NCBI RefSeq assembly: GCF_015355765.1
Contig: NZ_JACWNA010000003.1
Coordinates: 1-64,000, forward strand
Reading direction: 5' to 3'
Length of the DNA stretch: 64,000 nucleotides
Source of the DNA: Actinomyces haliotis
GTDB taxonomy: Bacteria; Actinomycetota; Actinomycetes; Actinomycetales; Actinomycetaceae
The notes below the pieces were generated by a model. It had not been told where the DNA came from, did no database searches, and saw only the letters and a list, made by a program, of their open reading frames with translations. Both the position numbers and the translations under genes were made by a program. Below are positions 55,854 to 63,344 of the stretch, piece after piece. Position 1 is the stretch's first letter, and each line of letters opens with the position of its first letter.

Positions 55854-57473
55854 TCACTGCTCGTCGGAGCCGGCGGCGACGTCGGCGGCGCGGAGCTCCG
55901 CGGCCAGCGGCGCGTCCACGCGCGCGCGGATCCGCGTGCCCTCCTCGACGTAGGAGACCTCGTCGATCTCGCCGTCGGCGTGGACCCTGGAGACGAGGTC
56001 GCCGCGTGAGTAGGGCACGACGACGTCGACGGCCACGTCCGGGCGCGGGAGCATCTCGTCGACGCGGGCGCGCAGCTCGTCGATCCCCTCCCCCGTGTAC
56101 GCGGAGACGGTGAGGGCGCCGGGCAGGCGCGTGCGCAGGGCGGCGAGCGTGACAGGGTCGGCGAGGTCGGCCTTGTTGAGAACGATGAGCTCGGGGACGT
56201 CGAGGGCGCCTGGGATGTCGGCGAGGACCTCGCGGACGGCGGCGACCTGGCTGAGCGGGTCGGGGTGGGCGGCGTCGACGACGTGGAGGACGAGGTCCGC
56301 CCCGGCAACCTCCTCGAGCGTGGAGCGGAAGGCCTCGATGAGCTCGTGGGGCAGGTTGCGGACGAAGCCGACCGTGTCGGTGAGCGTGTAGACGCGTCCG
56401 TCGGACGTCTCCGCCTTGCGGACGGTCGGGTCGAGGGTCGCGAAGAGGGCGTCCTGCACCATGAGCCCGGCGTCGGTGAGCCGGTTCATGAGGGAGGACT
56501 TGCCCGCGTTCGTGTACCCGGCGATCGCCACGCTCGGGATCGGGCCCCGGCGGCGCGAGCCGCGCTTGACCTCACGGGAGGGGGCCATCGCCTTGATCTC
56601 GCGGCGGAGCTTGGCCATGCGGTCGCGGATGCGACGGCGATCGAGCTCGATCTTCGTCTCACCGGGTCCGCGCGAGCCGATGCCGGCACCGCCGGCGACG
56701 CGGCCGCCCGCCTGACGGGACATGGAGTCGCCCCATCCGCGCAGACGGGGAAGGAGGTACTCGAGCTGGGCGAGCTCGACCTGGGCCTTGCCCTCCCGGG
56801 ACTTGGCGTGCTGGGCGAAGATGTCGAGGATGAGAGCGGTGCGGTCGACGACCTTGGCGTTGACGACGTCCTCGAGCGCGCGACGCTGGGAGGGGGCGAG
56901 AGCCCCGTCGACGACGACGGTGTCCGCGTCAGCGTCGCGCACCATCTCCGCGAGCTCCTTGGCCTTGCCGGAGCCGAGGTAGGTGGCGGGGTCCGGGTGG
57001 TCGCGCTTCTGGATGAGGGCGTCGACGACGTGGCTGCCAGCGGTCTCGGCGAGGGCTGCGAGCTCGGCGAGGCTCGTCTCGACGTCCTGGGCGTCGGCGA
57101 GCTCGACGGCGCTGCCGTGGCGGGCTCCGGCCGAGCCGGTGGTGCTCGCGTGGGCTGTGGGCAGCTCGAGTCCGACCAGGACGACGCGCTCGAGGCGGAC
57201 CTGGCGGTACTCGACCTCGCTGATGTCCTCGCGGTCGGTGTTCAGGCCCTCGACACGGCGGGTTCCGGCGCGGGCCTCGCGCTCGAGGGCGCCGTCGTCG
57301 ATCTCCTCGCGGCGGTCGTGCTCGCCGGCGGTCGAGGCCAGGGCCGTGCCGGTGCGCGACAGGATGCGGCTGACGATGTCCTCGGGGGTGGGCGCCTCGG
57401 TGGGCTCATGGTCGGTACTGCGCGGGTTGAGGGCGCCGTTGTTCTCGGTGTGGTCGTGGTTCTCGTGGGTCAA
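55854..57473 (-). CDS. hflX: Ribosome-associated GTPase HflX
   Basis: 539 aa. HflX splits stalled or idle 70S ribosomes and in several bacteria confers macrolide-lincosamide tolerance. A long charged N-terminus (about 1-95) precedes the HflX nucleotide-binding N-domain (NKVVDRTALILDIFAQHAKSREGKAQVELAQLEYLLPRLRG) with GIGSRGPGETKIE. The G domain contains GYTNAGKSSLMNRL, DTVGFVRNLPHELIEAF and VLNKADLAD. The start is an uncommon TTG at 57473, preceded by GAAGGA (57480-57485, six-base spacing). A structured leader with a tiny upstream ORF lies before it. Confidence 0.95.
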   Translation of the reverse strand: MTHENHDHTENNGALNPRSTDHEPTEAPTPEDIVSRILSRTGTALASTAGEHDRREEIDDGALEREARAGTRRVEGLNTDREDISEVEYRQVRLERVVLVGLELPTAHASTTGSAGARHGSAVELADAQDVETSLAELAALAETAGSHVVDALIQKRDHPDPATYLGSGKAKELAEMVRDADADTVVVDGALAPSQRRALEDVVNAKVVDRTALILDIFAQHAKSREGKAQVELAQLEYLLPRLRGWGDSMSRQAGGRVAGGAGIGSRGPGETKIELDRRRIRDRMAKLRREIKAMAPSREVKRGSRRRGPIPSVAIAGYTNAGKSSLMNRLTDAGLMVQDALFATLDPTVRKAETSDGRVYTLTDTVGFVRNLPHELIEAFRSTLEEVAGADLVLHVVDAAHPDPLSQVAAVREVLADIPGALDVPELIVLNKADLADPVTLAALRTRLPGALTVSAYTGEGIDELRARVDEMLPRPDVAVDVVVPYSRGDLVSRVHADGEIDEVSYVEEGTRIRARVDAPLAAELRAADVAAGSDEQ

Positions 57474-57611
57474 GAAGAGTCCTTCGTGCGTATGCGTGCA
57501 GTGGTCCGGAGCGAGGCTCGACGGACCGTCCCGGCGGCTGCCGGGCGGTTGGGGTCAGTGGCGAGGGCGCGCTGCGCCACCGCCGGCTCAGCGCATACGG
57601 AAGATCCACAT
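57474..57611 (-). promoter_or_regulatory. Structured hflX leader that can sequester its ribosome binding site
   Basis: From a predicted start at 57611 to hflX is 138 nt. CGTATGCG at the 5' end (57592-57599) is complementary to CGCATACG at 57489-57496, next to the hflX ribosome binding site. The preceding CTTC can pair with GAAG of that site after a three-base bulge, giving about 12 pairs. Other possible stems are CCGGCGG/CCGCCGG and GTGGCG/CGCCAC. These are hand-drawn pairings, not a folding calculation. Confidence 0.55.
57588..57611 (-). CDS. Seven-codon upstream ORF (leader peptide MWIFRMR) of hflX
   Basis: ATG TGG ATC TTC CGT ATG CGC TGA on the minus strand. The ATG is seven bases behind a TAGCAT -10 element (57619-57624), the same arrangement seen at leaderless genes in this window, so it should be translated from the mRNA's very 5' end. 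Its Arg-Met-Arg codons form the left arm of the helix that can mask the hflX ribosome binding site. Too short for homology; role inferred. Confidence 0.5.
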   Translation of the reverse strand: MWIFRMR

Positions 57612-57618
57612 GAGGGGC

Positions 57619-57624
57619 ATGCTA
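57619..57624 (-). promoter_or_regulatory. -10 element for the hflX leader
   Basis: TAGCAT on the minus strand. Its TAG is also the stop codon of the upstream hypothetical gene. Confidence 0.5.
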
Positions 57625-58236
57625 TCGCCGCAGCGGTGCGGCCACCAGCGCACCACCCTGACACGTCGCCCGGCGCGGGGGCCGTCGGGCGCCAGCGGTT
57701 GCAGGTTCCAACTCCCCGGCCATGCGGCTTCCTGCCGACACCGACGGTCCAGCCGTCAGACTCGGTGGGAAACCGCGGGTCTCGCCGGTGGAAAGGTCCG
57801 GTGCAGCGGGCTCCGCAGGAGTGCCCGGGACGACGACCCGGTTGAACGCGACGACCTCCGGACCCGCTCCGTCGTCGAGGAGGGCGACCGCGTCGACGAC
57901 GTGCCCACCTTCTGACGTCCACGACTCGACGCCGGCACGGTAGATCTCCGGTGAGACCGCTACGGCCTCGACGACCCGGTCACCAGTCGGCGCCTCGGCG
58001 TCGACCATGCCGAGCAGCCGCCCGAGCCCGGCCTGGAACACCTCCGGAACGCCGTCGGGGATCGATCGCCAGCCCTGGACGGCAGCCGCGAGGTCGAACG
58101 GCGGTACGTGCCCGTCGGCGCCCTCGGGCTCCTCGACCAGGGCGCGCTCGACCCTGGCGAGGCACGCGAGCGCGTTGTCGTCGGTCAGTTCGACCTCAAG
58201 CATGGACGCCACTGCCGTTGTCTTCGCTCGCTTCAT
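57622..58236 (-). CDS. Hypothetical protein
   Basis: 204 aa in this frame; not recognised. Residues 12 to about 135 look like a real folded protein (LEVELTDDNALACLARVERALVE; AAAVQGWRSIPDGVPEVF; VSPEIYRAGVESWTSEGGHVVDAVALLDD), mixed alpha/beta, acidic, with no signal or membrane segment. The last about 65 residues are Pro/Ala/Arg-rich and may be non-native read-through. It starts five bases after the GNAT stop (or at the ATG at 58203, beginning MLEVELTDD), so it is probably co-transcribed with it. Confidence 0.5.
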   Translation of the reverse strand: MKRAKTTAVASMLEVELTDDNALACLARVERALVEEPEGADGHVPPFDLAAAVQGWRSIPDGVPEVFQAGLGRLLGMVDAEAPTGDRVVEAVAVSPEIYRAGVESWTSEGGHVVDAVALLDDGAGPEVVAFNRVVVPGTPAEPAAPDLSTGETRGFPPSLTAGPSVSAGSRMAGELEPATAGARRPPRRATCQGGALVAAPLRR

Positions 58237-58241
58237 GCGAC

Positions 58242-58778
58242 TCAGCCGCGTTCAGCACGAGCCAGCGGCGCATCGGCTTGGAACGTCCGGTAGTAGGTAG
58301 CACGGCCGAGGTACTCACCGGCGTCACCGCGACCTGTCTCGCGCATGCCGAGCCGCTGGAGGATCCGGATCGAGGCCGGGTTCGCGTCCCACGCCTCAGC
58401 CGTGACGCGCCTCAGACCGAGCGGGCCGAAGCCGTAATCGAGCCCGGCACGGGCGAGCGCCGTCCCGAGGCCCTGCCCCCACCGAGTCGACGGCCCGACG
58501 ACGTAGCCGAGCTCGCGTTCATCGGGGCCGGTGCCGTGGAGATCGACGTAGCCGACGAGGTCTCCGCCAGCCCACGCGGCGAGCCGGAGCAGTCCCTCGG
58601 GCGGAGAGAGGACAGTGCCCCGGTGGAATCGCTCGAGAGCCTCGAGGTCCATGTCCGGCGACCACTCCGCAGCCGCGCGGAACGAGGCATCGAGTCCCCA
58701 GGACGCGACGACGACGGCGTCAGCCACCGTCATCGGCCTCAGATCGACCCGCGGGCCGCGTGCCATCCCGTTCTCCAT
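58242..58778 (-). CDS. GNAT N-acetyltransferase (RimJ/RimL-like)
   Basis: 178 aa. The acetyl-CoA-binding region RWGQGLGTALARAGLDYGF matches motif A (Q/RxxGxG/A). LRRVTAEAWDANPASIRILQRLGMRETGR matches the C-terminal block of ribosomal-protein or small-molecule acetyltransferases. The substrate is unknown. The ATG lies six bases behind TAGGCT (58785-58790), indicating a leaderless mRNA. Confidence 0.82.
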   Translation of the reverse strand: MENGMARGPRVDLRPMTVADAVVVASWGLDASFRAAAEWSPDMDLEALERFHRGTVLSPPEGLLRLAAWAGGDLVGYVDLHGTGPDERELGYVVGPSTRWGQGLGTALARAGLDYGFGPLGLRRVTAEAWDANPASIRILQRLGMRETGRGDAGEYLGRATYYRTFQADAPLARAERG

Positions 58779-58784
58779 GTTCGA

Positions 58785-58790
58785 AGCCTA
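58785..58790 (-). promoter_or_regulatory. -10 element for leaderless GNAT gene
   Basis: TAGGCT on the minus strand, six bases before the ATG at 58778. Confidence 0.5.
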
Positions 58791-58801
58791 CGGAACGTCC
58801 G

Positions 58802-59383
58802 TCACCAGGCACGCCCCCTGAGGTCGACAGCCCCTTCCGGCCAGTCCGCGAGTCTGGCGCCGACGGGCATGATGAGAACCGGGTCGCCTGGCGGCGCTGA
58901 CCGCTGGGTTCCCGTGCGGTCCACCCACGTCTCCGACACGCTCATCCTGTGCCACCCGCACGTCGTGTAGAAGCCGACGACCTCCTCGCGGCACCCGAGG
59001 TACCCGAACGCGATACCCCCGGCGTCGAGCATCGACCGACGCGCCGCCCCGAGCAGCCGGCTCCCGAGCCCCGTGCCGCGCCACTCGGGCGCGACCAGCA
59101 TCCCGCCGACGCCACCGACGACGACCGAGGTCCTTCCGACGTCAACTCGCCGCCCCGCCCAGCCGACGTGCCCGACGACCCGGTCGCCATCGACCGCGAG
59201 GACGTGCAGGTCGTGGGGCGCGTAGCCGTAGGGCAGATCCGGGTCCCAGGTGCCCTCCCACTCGACGTACTCGGAGTCGAACAGCTCGCGGAGCGGCCCG
59301 AGCCAGCGCGCGACGGCCGACTCGTGTTGAACGGTCATAAGCCGAGGTTCGTGCCGCTGCTGCTCAGTCTGACCTAGGAACAC
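58802..59383 (-). CDS. GNAT N-acetyltransferase
   Basis: 193 aa from the GTG at 59383. GNAT core: HVLAVDGDRVVGHVGWAGRRVDVGRTSVVVGGVGGMLVAPEWRGTGLGSRLLGAARRSM (motif A WRGTGLG), then FGYLGCREEVVGFYTTCGW. The pattern recalls AAC(2')-like and related small-molecule acetyltransferases, but substrate residues cannot be judged. The GTG was chosen because it is six bases behind TACGCT (59390-59395). An in-frame ATG at 59338 (MTVQHES) or 59413 is possible. Confidence 0.78.
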   Translation of the reverse strand: MFLGQTEQQRHEPRLMTVQHESAVARWLGPLRELFDSEYVEWEGTWDPDLPYGYAPHDLHVLAVDGDRVVGHVGWAGRRVDVGRTSVVVGGVGGMLVAPEWRGTGLGSRLLGAARRSMLDAGGIAFGYLGCREEVVGFYTTCGWHRMSVSETWVDRTGTQRSAPPGDPVLIMPVGARLADWPEGAVDLRGRAW

Positions 59384-59389
59384 ACGGAG

Positions 59390-59395
59390 AGCGTA
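59390..59395 (-). promoter_or_regulatory. -10 element for leaderless second GNAT gene
   Basis: TACGCT on the minus strand, six bases before the in-frame GTG at 59383. Confidence 0.45.
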
Positions 59396-59474
59396 CGAGG
59401 AGAGGTCGCTCATCGCCGCGCCCACCGTGACCGCCGCAGCGGCTCCTCCGTCCGTCGACTCACGCCCGCGCCGG

Positions 59475-59480
59475 TACGCT
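59475..59480 (+). promoter_or_regulatory. -10 element for leaderless MFS gene
   Basis: TACGCT, six bases (CGAGTG) before the in-frame GTG at 59487. Confidence 0.45.
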
Positions 59481-59486
59481 CGAGTG

Positions 59487-60893
59487 GTGGGCAGGATGGA
59501 CGAGCACGCGCCGAAGCGTCCCGGGGACGACGGCGCACCCGCCGTCACGGCTCGCACCGTCCTCACGACGCCGCTCGGTCACCTCGCCCTCGCCATGCTC
59601 GTCGTCGAGCTGCTCGCCGGGATGCAGACCTACCTCAACCAGACGGTCCTGCCCCTCGTCGCCACCGACCTCGGCGCGCGAGCGCACTATGGACTCGTCA
59701 CGGGCGCCGCCATGGTGCCGACCTTCCTCACGATGCCGCTCGGCGGCGCGATGCTCGCCCGCTGGCGCGCGGACCGACTCATGACAGTCCTGACCGCGGT
59801 CCTCGTCGTCGGCGCCGTCCTCGGGGCGACGTCACCGGTCATCGCCGTGTACGTCGCTGGCGAGGTGGTGCGCGGCCTGGCCTCCGGAGCCCTCGCCACG
59901 GTCACGACCGGGGTCCTCGTCGCGGGACTGCCCGAGGCGTGGCGCAGGCTCTTCCTCGCGGCCAGCTCGGCCATGTGGATCATCGCCTCGCTCGTCGGCC
60001 CCGTCTACGCCGCGGGCGTCTCGGCCGCCTGGGGCTGGCGCTGGGCGCTCGTCGTCTACGTCCCGGTGCTCGTGGCGGCGCGGGTGGTCATGGCTCGCGA
60101 GGTCCGTGGCCTGCGGGTGTCCGACGACGGCGAAGCGCGGCCTCCCTTCGTGCCGGCCCTCGTCATGGCCGCCGGTGTCGCGCTCATCGGGCTCGTGCCC
60201 GCTGGAACGGTCGGCTTCGCGGTCGCCGGTCCGGTGGGGCTCGTGGCCGTCGCGTGGGCCTGCCTGCGGGTGCTCCCGCACGGCGTCGCTGGGCTCGTGC
60301 CAGGGCGGCCAACGGCGATCGCGACGCTGACCTGGGTCTGCGGCGCCTACTTCACGCTGGACTTCCTCATCTCGCCCGCCGGCCACGACGTCCTCGGTCT
60401 GTCGGCCGGCTCGGTGGGCTGGGCGCTCACGGCGGCCGGGGTGCTCTGGAGCGCCGTGGCCCTGTACTGCGGCGCTCACCCGGCCCGCGAGCGCGGCACC
60501 TACCTCGCGCGCACCGGTACCGGTGGCGTCCTCATGGTCACGGGCGGCGGGCTCGTCTCGGCGGCGCTGGGCGGCCTGGCCCCGTGGTGGTGCCTGCACG
60601 TCGGCTGGGGGCTCGCGGGTCTGGGGATGGGGCTCACCCACCAGGACACGGTCATCCGCTGCGTCACGGACCCGATCGAGCTGGGTCGGCCCGCTGACGG
60701 CATCTCGCAGGCGGCCGCGGCGATCTCGGTGACGGTGGCGACCAACGCCGGGGGCGCGGCCCTGGGAACCCTGGCGACCTCCTTCGTCTCCCCCACGGCC
60801 GCCGGGGTCGAGACCAGGCTGGTCGTGCCCGTCGTCGCCGTGCTCGCCGTGATGCTGGCGGTGACGCCGCTCCTCGCCCGCCGCGCCGCCTGA
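59487..60893 (+). CDS. MFS transporter
   Basis: 468 aa, about 13-14 hydrophobic segments. The first block (LTTPLGHLALAMLVVELLAGMQTYLNQTVLPLVATDLG) is followed by the MFS motif-A-like loop GGAMLARWRADRLM. It looks like a drug or metabolite exporter, but the substrate is unknown. GTG at 59487 chosen by the -10 spacing; the ATG at 59496 (MDEHAPKRP) is an alternative. It is divergent from the second GNAT gene and followed by a long inverted repeat. Confidence 0.85.
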   Translation: MGRMDEHAPKRPGDDGAPAVTARTVLTTPLGHLALAMLVVELLAGMQTYLNQTVLPLVATDLGARAHYGLVTGAAMVPTFLTMPLGGAMLARWRADRLMTVLTAVLVVGAVLGATSPVIAVYVAGEVVRGLASGALATVTTGVLVAGLPEAWRRLFLAASSAMWIIASLVGPVYAAGVSAAWGWRWALVVYVPVLVAARVVMAREVRGLRVSDDGEARPPFVPALVMAAGVALIGLVPAGTVGFAVAGPVGLVAVAWACLRVLPHGVAGLVPGRPTAIATLTWVCGAYFTLDFLISPAGHDVLGLSAGSVGWALTAAGVLWSAVALYCGAHPARERGTYLARTGTGGVLMVTGGGLVSAALGGLAPWWCLHVGWGLAGLGMGLTHQDTVIRCVTDPIELGRPADGISQAAAAISVTVATNAGGAALGTLATSFVSPTAAGVETRLVVPVVAVLAVMLAVTPLLARRAA

Positions 60894-60925
60894 CACCCTG
60901 ACCCGCCCGCAGGTCGATGCTCACT

Positions 60926-60994
60926 CGAGTCTGACGGTTTCCGGTCGGCGCAGGCACCCAGGGTGCGTGTTTCGACCGGAAACCGTCAGACTCG
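60926..60994. repeat. Perfect 22-bp inverted repeat with 25-base spacer
   Basis: Left arm 60926-60947 (begins CGAGTCTGACGG, ends CCGGTCG) and right arm 60973-60994 are exact reverse complements. The spacer holds a second small hairpin, GCACCC-A-GGGTGC. The arms are longer and less GC-biased than the other hairpins here. It may be a terminator after the MFS gene, or a small non-autonomous or REP-type repeat. Confidence 0.7.
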
Positions 60995-61045
60995 GCGCTG
61001 GTGGGCTCGGTCAACCGGCCGCGCCGCCTGAGGACGGCGCCCGAC

Positions 61046-61051
61046 TACCCT
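61046..61051 (+). promoter_or_regulatory. -10 element for leaderless methyltransferase gene
   Basis: TACCCT, six bases (GGCGCC) before the GTG at 61058. Confidence 0.55.
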
Positions 61052-61057
61052 GGCGCC

Positions 61058-61666
61058 GTGAGCGAGCACTACTTCACTGCCTCCCCCGCGACGCCCGCCG
61101 AGGAGCGCAGCCACGTCTTCGAGATCCGCGGCCTCGAGCACCGCGTGACGACGGCGTCAGGCGTGTTCTCGGCGGACCGCCTCGACAAGGGCACCCAGGT
61201 GCTGCTCGACCACGTCCCCGACCCGCCCGAGTCCGGCACCTACCTCGACCTCGGTTGCGGCTGGGGCCCGATCGCACTCGCCCTGGCCGACGCCGCCCCG
61301 GGGGCCACGGTGCTCGCGGCCGACGTCAACGAGCGCTCCCTCGCTCTCGCCGCGCGGAACGCGGCGGACGCAGGGCTCGGCAACGTGCGCGTCGTCGAGG
61401 CGGGCACCCTGCTGACCGAGCTGCGCGACGCGGGCACGCGCCTCGACCTCATCTGGTCCAACCCGCCGGTGCGCGTGGGCAAGGAGGTGCTCCACCAGCT
61501 CATGCTCGACTGGCTGCCGCTGCTCGCCGCGGACGGTGAGGCGTGGCTCGTCGTCGGCAAGAACCTCGGGGCTGACTCGCTCGCCACGTGGCTCGGCACC
61601 CAGGGCTACCGGGTGGAGAAGGCCGCCTCCTCGAAGGGGTTCCGCGTCCTGCGCGTCACACGCTGA
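61058..61666 (+). CDS. Class I SAM methyltransferase, RsmC-like small form
   Basis: 202 aa. It starts SEHYFTASPATPAEERSHVFEIRGLEHRVTTASGVFSADRLDKGTQVLL, then SAM-binding YLDLGCGWGPIALALA, an acidic ADVNERSL loop, and the catalytic SNPPVRVGKEVLH. This matches the C-terminal catalytic half of RsmC (16S rRNA G1207), which actinobacteria often have as a stand-alone enzyme; target inferred. Confidence 0.9.
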   Translation: MSEHYFTASPATPAEERSHVFEIRGLEHRVTTASGVFSADRLDKGTQVLLDHVPDPPESGTYLDLGCGWGPIALALADAAPGATVLAADVNERSLALAARNAADAGLGNVRVVEAGTLLTELRDAGTRLDLIWSNPPVRVGKEVLHQLMLDWLPLLAADGEAWLVVGKNLGADSLATWLGTQGYRVEKAASSKGFRVLRVTR

Positions 61667-61711
61667 ACGCTCCGCCCGACCAGCCGGCGGTCCGCCCCCT
61701 CGGCGCCCGGC

Positions 61712-63226
61712 TCACTCGCCCGGAGCGGGGATGCGGGGACGACGGCGGTCGCGCCGCGAGCCGACGATGTCGACGAGGGCGATGACCGCGGCGAGCAGCA
61801 TGATGACGGCGATGAGCTCGAAGGAGTCGATGAAGGCCTTGGCCCAGCCATGCTCCGGAAGGACCGAGTACAGGAGGTTGGTGATCGCCGCGACCCCGAC
61901 CGCGGTGCCGATGCGCTGACCGGTCTGCATGACGCCCCCGGCGGCGCCCGCGTACTCGAGCGGCACGTCGACGAGGGTGAGCGTCTGGTTCGGGGAGACG
62001 ACGAAGGCTCCGGCCGCGCCGATGACGAAGGTCGAGACCAGCATCCACCACTGGCTCCACCCTGCCGTGTCGACCATGTGGACCACCCAGGCGGTGGCGA
62101 GCACTCCCGCGGCGACGACGACCATCCCCCACATGACCATGGGGCGGCCCAGGCGGAGGACGTGGCGGCCGAGCAGCGGCGAGATGACGGCGCCGGCGAT
62201 CGCGGCGGGGATGCCCATCAAGCCGCTCTGGAGGGCGGTGTCGCCGAGACCCGCCTGCAGGTACTGCGCGATGACGAGCCACACGGAGGTGGAGCCCAGG
62301 AAGTAGAGGCTGATGAGCAGGGTGCCGTTGGAGAAGGAGCGCTCGGTGAAGAGGGCGAGCGCCACCATGGGCTGGCGGCCGCGACGCTCGTAGGCCCGCT
62401 CCCAGAGGACCCACCCGAGCAGGAGCAGGCCGGCGGCCGGCAGGGCGAGCCAGCGCAGGACGCTGTCGGAGGTACCGATGAAGGGCACGAGGACGAGGAG
62501 GATGGTCGCGCCGAGCAGGACCATGCCGACCGGGTCGAGGTCGAGGCGCCGACGACGGCGGGCAGCACCGTCCGCAGGGGTCGCGACGGGCGCGGGCTCG
62601 GAGCCGGTCCAGGCGGAGGCCGGCAGGACGCGCGTGGCGGCCCAGGCGCCGCCAAGGGCGATAGGCACGTTGATGAGGAAGCTCGTCCGCCATCCCCAGT
62701 CCGCGCCGAGCCACTCGACGAGCAGCCCCGCGAGCACGGGACCGAAGGCGACGGACACCCCGACCGTGCCGCCGAGCATCCCGAAGGCCTTGCCGCGCTG
62801 TGCGCCGTGGTAGTAGCGCTGGATCATGCCGGTGACCTGCGGGTTCAGCAGCCCGGACCCGATCCCCATGACGACGCGCGCTGCGTTGAGCAGAAGGATC
62901 GAGGGAGCGAGGCCCGCGCCGAGGGACCCGAGGCCGAACAGGGCGAGCCCGATCGCGAAGAGCCTCGCCCGCCCGAGGACGTCGCCGGCGCGGCCGGCGG
63001 GCACGAGCAGGATCCCGAAGACCAGCGTGTAGCCGGAGATGATCCACTGGATGCCGGCGGTCGAGGCGTGCAGGTCGGTGCGCAGGGTCGGGAGCACGAC
63101 GTTGATGCTCGAGACCGCGAGCAGCGAGACGAAGGTCGGGACGAGGAGGACGGCGAGGGTCCGCTTCTGCTCGTCGGTCATCGCGGCGGAGCCGGGATCC
63201 GACTGGGGGTACGGGGTCTGAGGCAC
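61712..63226 (-). CDS. DHA2-type MFS drug transporter
   Basis: 504 aa, about 14 transmembrane segments. LVPTFVSLLAVSSINVVLPTLRTDL, then WIISGYTLVFGILLVPAGRAGDVLGRARLF (motif A and the DHA2 signature), GIGSGLLNPQVTGMIQ, and motif C-like GPVLAGLLVEWLGADWGWRTSFLINVPIAL. Proton-coupled export of lipophilic compounds is likely; substrate unknown. GTG at 63226 lies seven bases after TAGCCT (63234-63239); the ATG at 63181 (MTDEQKR) is an alternative. Confidence 0.88.
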   Translation of the reverse strand: MPQTPYPQSDPGSAAMTDEQKRTLAVLLVPTFVSLLAVSSINVVLPTLRTDLHASTAGIQWIISGYTLVFGILLVPAGRAGDVLGRARLFAIGLALFGLGSLGAGLAPSILLLNAARVVMGIGSGLLNPQVTGMIQRYYHGAQRGKAFGMLGGTVGVSVAFGPVLAGLLVEWLGADWGWRTSFLINVPIALGGAWAATRVLPASAWTGSEPAPVATPADGAARRRRRLDLDPVGMVLLGATILLVLVPFIGTSDSVLRWLALPAAGLLLLGWVLWERAYERRGRQPMVALALFTERSFSNGTLLISLYFLGSTSVWLVIAQYLQAGLGDTALQSGLMGIPAAIAGAVISPLLGRHVLRLGRPMVMWGMVVVAAGVLATAWVVHMVDTAGWSQWWMLVSTFVIGAAGAFVVSPNQTLTLVDVPLEYAGAAGGVMQTGQRIGTAVGVAAITNLLYSVLPEHGWAKAFIDSFELIAVIMLLAAVIALVDIVGSRRDRRRPRIPAPGE

Positions 63227-63233
63227 GGATCGC

Positions 63234-63239
63234 AGGCTA
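63234..63239 (-). promoter_or_regulatory. -10 element for leaderless DHA2 transporter gene
   Basis: TAGCCT on the minus strand, seven bases before the GTG at 63226. Confidence 0.5.
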
Positions 63240-63344
63240 TGCCCCGGCGTCCCCGCCGCCACGGGCCGCCGGTGGTGAGATCGGCGACCCCGGCGCCGTG
63301 TCCTTCGGCCGCGGTCGTGCGGCACGGGCGCTGTGAGGCCCACC

